From NCBI GenBank assembly GCA_937919125.1, contig CALFOB010000102.1, positions 1-6,488 of the forward strand: DNA of 6,488 nucleotides, written 5' to 3'. The notes beneath the pieces were generated by a model, which saw nothing but the letters and a program-made list of their open reading frames with translations, had not been told where the DNA came from and made no database searches. The stretch comes from an uncultured Micrococcales bacterium (lineage in GTDB: Bacteria; Actinomycetota; Actinomycetes; Actinomycetales; Microbacteriaceae). The position numbers and the translations under genes were made by a program. Of the stretch, positions 1 through 6,362 are shown one piece after another (position 1 is the stretch's first letter; every line of letters begins with the position of its first letter).

Positions 1-499
1 AACCCATCTCGGACATCGAGTTGGCCGAGTTGCTGCAATCGGTGTTGTTTGTCGACCCCGTGCGGGCAGAAGAGTTTGGCACCACGTTGATGCACAAACC
101 TTAGCTGCAATAGCTGCTTCCTTGGTTTATGAGGCACGTAGAGATGATGACAGTCTGACTCCAAAGATGCCTAAGGGTGAGTTCGTTGCTGTTTTTGATG
201 AAACTCTAGAAGTTTGGGATGACCTTCAAGCGTTGGCAAAGGCTCATAACCTACCTCTGTCCAATGAACCTGATTCCTCCATGGCACTGCAAATGCACCG
301 CTGGGCTACTGGGTCGAGACTTGACTCTGTTTTGAAACAAACAGGAATGCTAGCTGGTGACTTTATTCGCTGGTGCAAGCAAACAATTGACCTTCTAGAG
401 CAAATCTCCAAAGTCAACCCTGATGAACTCTCTGCTACCGCCCAATCAGCAATAGATCAGATCAAGAGAGGCATTGTTGCCTACTCCTACTACGCTTAG
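1..499 (+). CDS. helY: HelY/Mtr4-like DEAD/DEAH-box RNA helicase, C-terminal end (partial, 5' cut by window)
   Basis: This is the tail of a large superfamily 2 helicase whose catalytic core lies before the window. What is visible is the DSHCT C-terminal domain found in Mtr4/Ski2-like helicases and actinobacterial HelY. Diagnostic stretches are DAQTLAAIAASLVYEARRDD (nucleotides about 86-145), then a helical segment with HRWATGSRLDSVL, then AGDFIRWCKQTIDLLEQI followed by IKRGIVAYS near the end. The AGDFxRWCxQxxDLLxQ and RRG/KRGIVA patterns are as I recall them from mycobacterial HelY. The frame is open to the left edge, so an internal ATG at 167 or TTG at 122 is not the true start. Residues encoded before about position 75 do not resemble the family in this frame (see findings). 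The stop is at 497-499, 3 nt before the lnt start, so the two genes are probably co-transcribed. Members act in RNA unwinding or turnover; the exact role in actinobacteria is poorly defined. Confidence 0.85.
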   Translation, partial: THLGHRVGRVAAIGVVCRPRAGRRVWHHVDAQTLAAIAASLVYEARRDDDSLTPKMPKGEFVAVFDETLEVWDDLQALAKAHNLPLSNEPDSSMALQMHRWATGSRLDSVLKQTGMLAGDFIRWCKQTIDLLEQISKVNPDELSATAQSAIDQIKRGIVAYSYYA

Positions 500-502
500 A
501 GA

Positions 503-2092
503 GTGTTCACTTTAATCATTAATTGGCTAAGGCTGTCCACCTCAATCTGGGGGAGAGCCCTTGTTGGCCTAACAGGCGGCGCTCTAATCGCACTAAGTTA
601 CCCAGCCTTCAATTTCTGGCCAGGTATTTTTCTAGGCTACTTCCTGATTTTGATTTCAATTCGCCTACTTGGATTCTTCAAGGCATTCTTAGTGGGAACG
701 TTAGCTGGGTTCGCATTCTTCGGAATATTACTGAAATGGCTCACAACTTACCTAGGACCAATTCCATGGTTAGCAGGCTCAATCCTGTCTGCTCTTATAT
801 TTGGTCTTGCAAGCGCAATTGCTGCTGTTGTTTGGCGATACATCGCCACCTTAAATCGTGGTAGCGCTCAGCCTTTTCTTGTCGCCTTCGCTTTGGGTGC
901 AATCTTCACAGCAAGAGAGTTTGTCGCAGGAGTATTTCCTTATGGTGGTTTGCCTTGGGCTAGAGGAGGACTTGCCCTTGTCGACACGTTTCTAGCAAAG
1001 TGGGTCTACTTTGTAGACGTCGCTGGACTAACCTGGCTTATTGTTTTCATCACATCTTTGTTTACGATTCGATTGGTAAAGCATCAACCAAACGGAGTTG
1101 GGCTAAACAAGCGAGCGCGAATGCTAATTCCTACTGCAATAGCAACTGCAATGTTTGTTGGTATCCCAGCTTTTACAGTTCTTGATGCTTCTGGCACCGC
1201 GGGGACCATGAAAGTTGCTGCCGTTCAAGGCAACGCTAACGCCGGTCTTTTCGCTGTAAATCCAGCCGGTTCGATTCTTGATAAGCACTTACTTGTTTCA
1301 AAGGAATTGATGAGTTCGGGTAAAGGTGAAGGAGTCGATCTCATGGTCTGGCCAGAGAACTCCTCGGACTTAGATCCAAACACAATGGTTGAACCTGGCC
1401 TCAAAATTAGCGAGTTCGTTACGGAAGAACTAGAAGCTCCATTATTGTTTGGAACCAAAACATTCAGAGGAGATGACTTCTTTAACGAAGTAGATCTATG
1501 GCTTCCTGAAACTGGACTAGCGGATTATTACCACAAGATAAGGCCTGTTCCATTTGGTGAATACGTTCCAGACAGACCTTTGTATATGTCTCTTGCTCCA
1601 GATCTAATCAGTCTGATTGGCTGGGACATGAGCCCAGGAACCCGAGATGGAATCTTTGATCTTCCTAGTGGAACAAAAGTTGGTTCGTTGATTTGTTTTG
1701 AAGTCGCGTTTGACTATCTAGGTCATGACCTTGTCAAGCAAGGCGCTCAAGCAATCATGATTCAAACAAATAGCTCCGACTTTGGTAAAAGCGAGCAAGG
1801 TGTTCAACAAGCTGCTATTTCAAGAATGCGTGCAATTGAAACTGGTCGCACAGTGGTTGCAGTTTCTACTGTTGGTGTCTCAGGAATATATGCACCTGAC
1901 GGGTCTATCGTTTCCGAACTTGAAAGATTTAAACCCGGTGCAATGGTTGAAGAAATAGCACTTAGAAATGAAATCACCCCAGCGGTGATGTTCGGCGGAT
2001 ACATCGAGCCTGTCTCTTTCGCGATAAGTTCGATTCTCTTTCCTGTTGCCCTGCTCGGCGAAGCAATCAGACGATTTAGAACGAAGAAGTAA
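503..2092 (+). CDS. lnt: Apolipoprotein N-acyltransferase
   Basis: Lnt is an integral membrane enzyme that transfers an acyl chain from a phospholipid to the N-terminal cysteine of diacylated lipoproteins, the last step of lipoprotein maturation. The protein has 529 residues, close to the usual 500-550. The first ~225 residues are strongly hydrophobic with several membrane segments (roughly 20-37, 40-57, 60-80, 90-110, 122-140, 165-190, 208-227). A carbon-nitrogen hydrolase domain follows (about 236-490), then a final membrane helix (about 500-520). The catalytic triad by family alignment is Glu285 in VWPEN, Lys345 in YYHKIRP and Cys398 in LICFE. FGEY (351-354) carries the second conserved glutamate, Glu353. 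All key residues are present, so it should be active. The start is GTG at 503, directly after the helY stop; there is no clear Shine-Dalgarno, suggesting translational coupling. The stop TAA shares its last base with the ppm ATG. Confidence 0.95.
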   Translation: MFTLIINWLRLSTSIWGRALVGLTGGALIALSYPAFNFWPGIFLGYFLILISIRLLGFFKAFLVGTLAGFAFFGILLKWLTTYLGPIPWLAGSILSALIFGLASAIAAVVWRYIATLNRGSAQPFLVAFALGAIFTAREFVAGVFPYGGLPWARGGLALVDTFLAKWVYFVDVAGLTWLIVFITSLFTIRLVKHQPNGVGLNKRARMLIPTAIATAMFVGIPAFTVLDASGTAGTMKVAAVQGNANAGLFAVNPAGSILDKHLLVSKELMSSGKGEGVDLMVWPENSSDLDPNTMVEPGLKISEFVTEELEAPLLFGTKTFRGDDFFNEVDLWLPETGLADYYHKIRPVPFGEYVPDRPLYMSLAPDLISLIGWDMSPGTRDGIFDLPSGTKVGSLICFEVAFDYLGHDLVKQGAQAIMIQTNSSDFGKSEQGVQQAAISRMRAIETGRTVVAVSTVGVSGIYAPDGSIVSELERFKPGAMVEEIALRNEITPAVMFGGYIEPVSFAISSILFPVALLGEAIRRFRTKK

Positions 2093-2805
2093 TGAAGATA
2101 CTGGTTATCATGCCAACTTTTAATGAAGCTGGCAATCTAGATCACGCTGTTGAAGAGCTGTCCAAGTACAACTCTGAGGTGGATCTGCTAATCGTTGATG
2201 ATGACAGTCCTGATGGAACAGGTGCGCTGGCAGATGAAATCGCCTCTAGGAACTCTCGCATCAAGGTACTTCATCGCAAAGAAAAGCAGGGTTTAGGTGC
2301 TGCATACATAGCTGGATTCAGATTTGCATTTGATTCAGGCTACGACTACATCGTCGAAATGGATGCCGATGGAAGTCACAGAGCAGAAGACTTGCCTAAG
2401 TTGATTGCTCTTTGTTCATCAAATGATTTAGTGATCGGTTCACGCTATGTAAATGGCGGAAGAACCGAGAACTGGCCCCTGCACAGGCAGTGGCTTTCAA
2501 AGAGTGGAAACTATTTTGCAAAGTTGATGCTTGGCACAAAAGTTAATGACATGACTGCTGGTTTCAGAATCTTCAGCGTTCCATTCTTGAAGACTATTGA
2601 TCTCGACTCGATTAATGCCAGAGGCTATTCGTTTCAGATTGAAATGGCCTACAGAACACTTAGACAAGGCGGACGGATAGCAGAAGTGCCAATTGTATTC
2701 ATCGAGCGTGAGATCGGTGAATCAAAAATGAGCAGGGACATCGTTGCTGAAGCTCTGCTGCTAATGCTGAAGTTCGGAGTGAAGAGACTCTTCAGAAGGA
2801 ACTAG
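2092..2805 (+). CDS. ppm: Polyprenol-phosphate mannosyltransferase (Ppm/DPM1-type, GT2)
   Basis: This GT-A fold family 2 glycosyltransferase transfers mannose from GDP-mannose to polyprenyl phosphate, making the lipid-linked donor used for lipomannan-type glycolipids and protein O-mannosylation in actinobacteria. In its 237 residues one sees the N-terminal MPTFNEAGN motif (7-15), VDDDSPDGT (35-43), the metal-binding DADGSH (91-96), GSRYVNGG (116-123), DMTAGFRI (153-160) and a C-terminal IEREIGESKMS motif (204-214), all typical of DPM1/Ppm1. There is no C-terminal membrane domain, so it is the short soluble or peripheral form; in mycobacteria such a domain is anchored through the Lnt part. It overlaps lnt by one base (TAATG) with a GAAGAAG purine run 2-8 nt upstream, so coupling is expected. 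Substrate specificity for mannose is inferred from family and context, as closely related enzymes use other sugars. Confidence 0.93.
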   Translation: MKILVIMPTFNEAGNLDHAVEELSKYNSEVDLLIVDDDSPDGTGALADEIASRNSRIKVLHRKEKQGLGAAYIAGFRFAFDSGYDYIVEMDADGSHRAEDLPKLIALCSSNDLVIGSRYVNGGRTENWPLHRQWLSKSGNYFAKLMLGTKVNDMTAGFRIFSVPFLKTIDLDSINARGYSFQIEMAYRTLRQGGRIAEVPIVFIEREIGESKMSRDIVAEALLLMLKFGVKRLFRRN

Positions 2806-3173
2806 CTATTTGTTGCGTCAGCTTGACCGCGTGAACGTCTTGCTTTCAGCTCTTCAAGTCTCTCTTCGAGAATTTCTTCTAACTCAACTCGAGTTCTGCG
2901 TTCAAGCAACATCTCATAGTGAGTTCTTGGGATCTTTGGAAGTTCAGTTTCAAAGGCCTGGTTACCAGCATCATCTAGAAGTGCAGCCTCTAACGAACAT
3001 GACTTGCAGTTCCAAGCCGCTGGAATTTCTGCTTCTTCAGCAAATACAACTTCAGAGATGTGATCCTTAGCGCAGCGATACTTGTGTGTGTTCCTAGGGG
3101 ATAGGTTAACTCCAGCTGCGGTTTCAAAACTCTCTGAGCCTAGACGCATGCCACGCATTGATTGTTGGGCCAT
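2802..3173 (-). CDS. rbpA: RNA polymerase-binding protein RbpA
   Basis: RbpA is an essential actinobacterial transcription factor that binds RNA polymerase together with the principal sigma factor, stabilises the open complex, and affects rifampicin tolerance. The 123-residue protein has the expected parts: an N-terminal tail with MRGMRLGSESFET (6-18), a core domain with YRCAKDH (32-38) and WNCKSC (54-59), a basic linker with PKIPRTH (79-85), and the C-terminal sigma-interaction domain YEMLLERRTRVELEEILEER (86-105), rich in charged helices. Cys34, His38, Cys56 and Cys59 form a plausible zinc site like the one described for Streptomyces RbpA; mycobacterial RbpA lacks some of these residues. 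ATG at 3173 has a good Shine-Dalgarno (AAGGA, 8 nt spacing). The gene lies 78 nt downstream of the phosphodiesterase gene on the same strand and converges on ppm with a 4-nt overlap. Confidence 0.96.
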   Translation of the reverse strand: MAQQSMRGMRLGSESFETAAGVNLSPRNTHKYRCAKDHISEVVFAEEAEIPAAWNCKSCSLEAALLDDAGNQAFETELPKIPRTHYEMLLERRTRVELEEILEERLEELKARRSRGQADATNS

Positions 3174-3181
3174 GGTGTTAT

Positions 3182-3186
3182 TCCTT
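3182..3186 (-). promoter_or_regulatory. Ribosome binding site of rbpA
   Basis: Read on the minus strand, AAGGA lies 8 nt before the ATG of rbpA at 3173. It is one of the two clearest Shine-Dalgarno sequences in the window and supports this ATG rather than the internal ATGs at codons 6 and 9. Confidence 0.7.
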
Positions 3187-3208
3187 ATCTTTTTTATTGC
3201 ACGGATGG

Positions 3209-3241
3209 TACATAGAAGATAAGCGAATGATTTAGCGAATG
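3209..3241 (-). promoter_or_regulatory. Candidate rbpA promoter with a direct repeat
   Basis: In the 78-nt gap between the phosphodiesterase stop and rbpA, the minus strand has a TATGTA that could be a -10 element (3214 down to 3209), giving a leader of about 30 nt. No good -35 hexamer sits at 17 nt; TTCGCT at 3239-3234 would give a 19-nt spacer. CATTCGCT occurs twice on the minus strand, at 3241-3234 and 3229-3222, with starts 12 nt apart, covering the -35 area. Seen directly: the repeat and the AT-rich hexamer. Inferred: that rbpA has its own promoter and that the repeat is an operator. Confidence 0.3.
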
Positions 3242-3251
3242 CTTCCCGAAC

Positions 3252-4010
3252 TCAGGCTTTTCTCAGTGTTTGAACTGCTAACTCTGACACATCAGAGACT
3301 ATCCCAGTTGCACCTCGCTTGGTGAGTTCTAGCATTTCTTGGGGATTGTTTATTGTCCAATAGTGAACATGGGTTCCAGTTCTTAGAACTTTCTGAATAA
3401 AAGAACGTGAATCAAGCTTGATTCCATACATTGAACGTGGAATTTGAATAGCTCCGATGTTCATAAGCAACTTCTTCATCAGTACTTGGGGGAGTCTAAA
3501 TAGATGAATTAACCACAGCTTGATGACAATAGATGCGCTTGCTGAGGTAGCAACAGGCTGAGATAAAAGATTTAGCGTAGCCTTTCTTCTTTTCTCGCTG
3601 AAGCTTGAAACCAAAACACGATTATGGGATCCAGTTCTTTCAATTGCGTCTGCTGCTGTTGAAATTGATTGATCGTCTTTGATGTCTAAATTGAACCTTG
3701 CCAGGGGGAGTGCTTCAAGAGTTTGCACGAGTGACGGTACTTTTCCCCCTCCGAATAGTTTTATTGATTGAAGCTCAGCAAAACTTAGTTCAGATATTCT
3801 TTTTTCAATTCCCGCAACTCTTAGAAGATCTTCATCGTGAAACAATACGGCGACACCATTTTTAGTGGTTCTGACATCTGTTTCAATCGCAAACACACCG
3901 CACTCTAGAGAAACCTTGAAGGCTTCTAAGGTGTTTTCTGAAGGTATGGACCCACCACGATGGGCCAGCACAACAGGTGTTTTGACATTGAAGTACTCAT
4001 GCTCTTGCAA
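3252..4010 (-). CDS. Glycerophosphodiester phosphodiesterase (GDPD family)
   Basis: The enzyme hydrolyses glycerophosphodiesters to glycerol-3-phosphate and an alcohol, a step in phospholipid head-group recycling. Numbered from the TTG start (252 residues), the hallmark motifs are LAHRGG (15-20), SENT (24-27), the metal ligands in FAIETDVR (Glu43, Asp45), FHDED (57-61, His58), LDIK in the middle of the barrel, and WTINNPQEM followed by GIVSD near the end. Together these describe the GDPD TIM barrel. There is no signal peptide, so it is probably cytoplasmic, although the segment around IVIKLWLIHLF is hydrophobic. The frame is open back to an ATG at 4067, but that start would overlap the divergent yczE-like start by 19 nt. 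The TTG at 4010 has AGGAG 6 nt upstream and begins just before the conserved fold, so it is preferred. rbpA follows on the same strand after 78 nt. Confidence 0.9.
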   Translation of the reverse strand: MQEHEYFNVKTPVVLAHRGGSIPSENTLEAFKVSLECGVFAIETDVRTTKNGVAVLFHDEDLLRVAGIEKRISELSFAELQSIKLFGGGKVPSLVQTLEALPLARFNLDIKDDQSISTAADAIERTGSHNRVLVSSFSEKRRKATLNLLSQPVATSASASIVIKLWLIHLFRLPQVLMKKLLMNIGAIQIPRSMYGIKLDSRSFIQKVLRTGTHVHYWTINNPQEMLELTKRGATGIVSDVSELAVQTLRKA

Positions 4011-4016
4011 ACTCGG

Positions 4017-4021
4017 CTCCT
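4017..4021 (-). promoter_or_regulatory. Ribosome binding site deciding the TTG start of the phosphodiesterase gene
   Basis: The minus strand reads AGGAG, then 6 nt, then TTG at 4010-4008. This is a near-consensus Shine-Dalgarno with good spacing. Neither ATG further upstream (4067 or 4061) has a comparable site, which is why the shorter protein was chosen. Confidence 0.65.
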
Positions 4022-4048
4022 GTATTTTGGCAACGCTAGGCTTACGAT

Positions 4049-4681
4049 GTGAAAAATTCATTTGCAAACCTCGGAATCAAACCTATTGGTAGATTGCTGC
4101 TTGGCCTGTATCTGGTTGGTTTGGGATTAGCAATGATGATTCATGCGGATCTAGGTGTGCCGCCTTGGGATGTCTTATCTCAGGGAATTCAAGTGCAAAA
4201 AGGCTGGTCATTCGGAGCTAGCGCTGTGCTAACCAGTGTTTTTGTCCTGATTCTCTGGATTCCAGTAAAGCAACAGCCCGGCATTGGAACTTTCATCAAC
4301 GCCTTGTTGATAGGACCATTTGCAGACCTAAACGAGCCCCTGATGCCTGATTTGGATAGTTTTCCAGCAAAGCTCGTAACTCTGGTTCTTGGTGTGATCG
4401 TCTTCGCTACCGGCTCAGGCCTATACATTTCTCAAAATCTTGGAGCAGGCCCTAGAGATGGTCTCATGGTAGGACTTACTCGAATTACTGGATTGCCATT
4501 TTGGATTATTAGAACCTTAGGGGAGTCGGTAGTACTTATCACTGGGTGGCTTCTTGGAGGAACTGTGGGGATAGGTACTGCCCTTTTTGCTGTATCTATC
4601 GGCTATTTGATGCAATATTTCATGAAATTGTTTGGATTTGACCCAAAAAGTACTGAAAATGGAGTAAAACTCTCCATATGA
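4049..4681 (+). CDS. YczE-type integral membrane protein (YczE/YyaS/YitT-like)
   Basis: This 210-residue polytopic membrane protein resembles the YczE/YyaS group. Hydrophobic segments appear at about 14-32, 56-72, 76-92, 108-128 and 152-192 (probably two helices). Conserved-looking family signatures are HADLGVPPWDVLSQGI (32-47), LGAGPRDGLMVGL (131-143) and the glycine-rich GWLLGGTVGIGTALFA (166-181). No enzymatic or transport function is established for the family in general. The start is GTG at 4049 with only a weak AGG 8 nt upstream; an ATG at 4047 is out of frame and closes at once. The phosphodiesterase gene diverges 38 nt away, leaving almost no room for separate promoters. The end overlaps the NUDIX gene by 4 nt (ATGA), so the pair is one operon. 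Confidence 0.8.
   Translation: MKNSFANLGIKPIGRLLLGLYLVGLGLAMMIHADLGVPPWDVLSQGIQVQKGWSFGASAVLTSVFVLILWIPVKQQPGIGTFINALLIGPFADLNEPLMPDLDSFPAKLVTLVLGVIVFATGSGLYISQNLGAGPRDGLMVGLTRITGLPFWIIRTLGESVVLITGWLLGGTVGIGTALFAVSIGYLMQYFMKLFGFDPKSTENGVKLSI
4659..4677 (+). promoter_or_regulatory. Inverted repeat enclosing the Shine-Dalgarno of the NUDIX gene
   Basis: ATGGAG (4659-4664) and CTCCAT (4672-4677) are perfect inverted repeats around a 7-nt loop and end exactly at the ATG at 4678. GGAG, the only Shine-Dalgarno-like sequence before this start, is paired within the stem. The likely effect is that free initiation is reduced and ribosomes finishing the upstream membrane gene open the hairpin. The repeat is seen directly; the function is inferred. 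Confidence 0.4.
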
Positions 4682-5151
4682 GCCAGAAAAAGCATGTAAA
4701 ACATCGTGCAACAGCCAGAATAATGTTGATTGATGAGCGAGACCGTATTTTTTTGCTGAAAACGCATTTTGATCCTGAGGTTGGTTTGCCTCCACGTTGG
4801 CTAACGCCAGGTGGTGCAATCGATGACGGTGAGTCCACTCTGGAGGCAGCTGTCAGAGAGCTTCGTGAAGAAACTGGAATGACTATTGACCCAAAGGTTC
4901 TGGGTGAACCCGTTCTGGAGGCATCTGGACGTTGGGACTGGTCCGATGGTCTGAATTACCACACATACACAGACACAATCTATGAACTCAAAGTTCAAAG
5001 TTTTGAACCTGACACATCTGGATTTACTCAGGATGAACTGCGAGACATACTTGAGTACCGTTGGTGGACAGTTGACGAAATCCTGGAGAGTCAGGAGTCA
5101 CTAGCACCACATGATCTAAGAGATTGGCTCAAGGAGCGATTCTCAGCTTAG
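4678..5151 (+). CDS. NUDIX hydrolase
   Basis: NUDIX enzymes cleave nucleoside diphosphates linked to another moiety, or other pyrophosphates, using Mg2+ held by the Nudix box. The 157-residue protein has a complete box GX5EX7REUXEEXGU at 46-68: GAIDDGE, then REL and REETGM, with catalytic glutamates Glu61, Glu64 and Glu65. Before it stand the beta strand ATARIMLIDE (11-20) and RWLTPGG (40-46); after it EYRWWTVDEI (126-135) is the usual C-terminal strand and helix. The whole protein is a single domain of typical size with no signal peptide. The substrate cannot be told from sequence; housecleaning of modified nucleotides is one possibility. ATG at 4678 overlaps the stop of the upstream membrane gene (ATGA), so expression is coupled to it. 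The gene converges on trpD with a 68-nt gap. Confidence 0.92.
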   Translation: MSQKKHVKHRATARIMLIDERDRIFLLKTHFDPEVGLPPRWLTPGGAIDDGESTLEAAVRELREETGMTIDPKVLGEPVLEASGRWDWSDGLNYHTYTDTIYELKVQSFEPDTSGFTQDELRDILEYRWWTVDEILESQESLAPHDLRDWLKERFSA

Positions 5152-5178
5152 GTCGCGTTTGTATATAAAGCACCGATA

Positions 5179-5205
5179 ATGAACATTATGTAAAGTAATG
5201 TTTAT
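5179..5205 (+). terminator. Possible AT-rich hairpin in the convergent gap between the NUDIX gene and trpD
   Basis: ATGAACATTA (5179-5188) and TAATGTTTAT (5196-5205) pair over 10 positions with one G-U wobble in the + transcript, around a 7-nt loop. It is the only inverted repeat I see in the 68-nt convergent gap, where terminators for both genes are expected. The stem is AT-rich and lacks a following U tract, so it is not a classical intrinsic terminator. Confidence 0.3.
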
Positions 5206-5219
5206 CTGCTCAGCAACGG

Positions 5220-6299
5220 CTACTCCCCGAATGATTGACTCAGTTGAACCCATTGGTGCATCTTTGCCAATGCGCGTCCGTCGTTCATTGCTGACAATGC
5301 ATTTGAGTAATTCCTAGCGAGAGAATCCAGCAAGCTGAATTGATCCAAAGAAGCCAATTTGCTTAGTTCGTAGGCGGTAATGCCGGCAGCTGCATTTAGA
5401 GCCACAATGTCTTGAATTGGCCCCTTATCCCCCGAAAACCCAGTATTTAGGCCGAACATCGCCTTCGCTATAGCCGCGTTCTCTGTGCTTTCTCCACCGA
5501 TTAGTTGGGAAACCTGGGCTCTTGCGATTCCAATATCCGCTGGATCAAAGGTAAATTCAGAGACTTTACCGCCGAAGACCAACCAAATCTGGCTTGGACC
5601 GGTGGTTGTGAGCTCATCCAGGCCGTCTGAGCCCCTAAAAACAAGGCCCGTTCTACCTCTCGAAGCCAATTCTGAGGCTAAAAGTGGTGCCATGGAGGCG
5701 TTCGCCACACCCAAAGCCGTCGCTATCGGCTGTGCTGGATTTGCTAGTGGCCCTAAGAAGTTGAAGGTTGTAGGTATGCCCAGCTTCTTTCTAGTCGGTC
5801 CAACATGCCTTAGCGAAGGATGAAACTTAGGGGCAAAGAAGAAAGCAATGTTCGCTTCTTTGAAAACTTGAGCCAATTGCTCTGGACTGAGCTCAAGATT
5901 GATTCCAAGAGCTTCAAGCATCTCCGAAGAACCCGTTTTTCCCGAAGCAGACCGGCTTCCGTGCTTTAGAACCGGATAGCCACAAGATGCAGCGACGATT
6001 GCGGCCATAGTCGAGATGTTTACTGTGCCCAGTTGATCACCACCTGTGCCCACGATATCGATGGCATCTTTGGAGATTGGGATAGGCAAGGCGTTAGCAA
6101 GCATTACGTCCACAAATCCAGAAATCTCTTCTAGGGTTTCTCCCTTGCTTCGAAGGGCGACGAGGAATGCTGCCATGTTCTCTTCAGCTGCTTCCCCACC
6201 CATGATCTGTTCCATAGCCCAAGTGGCCTCAGCCTTGGTCATGTCAATGTTGGAATCGAGTTGCTCGAGAATTCTTGACCAGCTGAAGGCTTCGTTCAT
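5220..6299 (-). CDS. trpD: Anthranilate phosphoribosyltransferase
   Basis: TrpD joins anthranilate to phosphoribosyl pyrophosphate in tryptophan biosynthesis. Starting at the ATG at 6299 the protein has 359 residues, near the usual ~340-350. The N-terminal helical domain (about 6-70) contains AEATWAMEQIMGGEA and FLVALRSKGETLEEI. The PRPP site GTGGD is at 84-88, KHGSRSAS at 112-119, the anthranilate-binding region RKKLGIPTTFNFLGPLANP at 170-188, and the metal-binding DGLDE at 225-229. All family motifs are present. The frame extends to an ATG at 6362, but those 21 residues do not match the family, whose N-terminus normally begins just before the equivalent of FSWSRILEQL. An AGGGA lies 13 nt before the chosen ATG, which is rather far; tandem GTGs at 6326 and 6323 are alternatives. 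No other trp gene is in view. ctaE diverges from it. Confidence 0.95.
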   Translation of the reverse strand: MNEAFSWSRILEQLDSNIDMTKAEATWAMEQIMGGEAAEENMAAFLVALRSKGETLEEISGFVDVMLANALPIPISKDAIDIVGTGGDQLGTVNISTMAAIVAASCGYPVLKHGSRSASGKTGSSEMLEALGINLELSPEQLAQVFKEANIAFFFAPKFHPSLRHVGPTRKKLGIPTTFNFLGPLANPAQPIATALGVANASMAPLLASELASRGRTGLVFRGSDGLDELTTTGPSQIWLVFGGKVSEFTFDPADIGIARAQVSQLIGGESTENAAIAKAMFGLNTGFSGDKGPIQDIVALNAAAGITAYELSKLASLDQFSLLDSLARNYSNALSAMNDGRALAKMHQWVQLSQSFGE

Positions 6300-6333
6300 G
6301 CCGATTAGTTTATCCCTGTTCACCACTCGAATT

Positions 6334-6362
6334 TCTCTAAAAACACTGTCGCAATAGGGCAA
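6334..6362 (-). promoter_or_regulatory. Candidate trpD promoter
   Basis: On the minus strand TTGCCC (6362-6357) and TAGAGA (6339-6334) are separated by 17 nt, giving partial matches to -35 and -10 consensus. A start about 7 nt further would leave a leader of about 28 nt before the ATG at 6299, which agrees with the shorter TrpD start. No attenuator or leader peptide is visible in this short leader. Confidence 0.25.

Noticed and set aside
523..1185. Alternative + frames of 113 and 61 codons inside lnt
   Set aside because: They overlap lnt, which has all catalytic residues; translations are Cys/Arg/Trp-rich and unlike real proteins.
3982..3987. Perfect TTGACA on the + strand, a possible -35 for the YczE-type gene
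   Set aside because: The hexamer 17 nt downstream is TTGCAA, a poor -10, and the site lies inside phosphodiesterase coding sequence; likely chance.
4517..4838. Two minus-strand open frames across the end of the membrane gene and the start of the NUDIX gene
   Set aside because: They lie antisense to two well-supported genes, resemble no family, and their compositions look like shadow translations.
4958..4978. CA-rich stretch resembling a short dinucleotide repeat
   Set aside because: It is imperfect, in frame, and encodes YHTYTDTI within a normal NUDIX domain; no real microsatellite.
5485..6357. Plus-strand open frames antisense to trpD
   Set aside because: trpD is intact with every family motif; the antisense frames have no recognisable domain or ribosome binding site.
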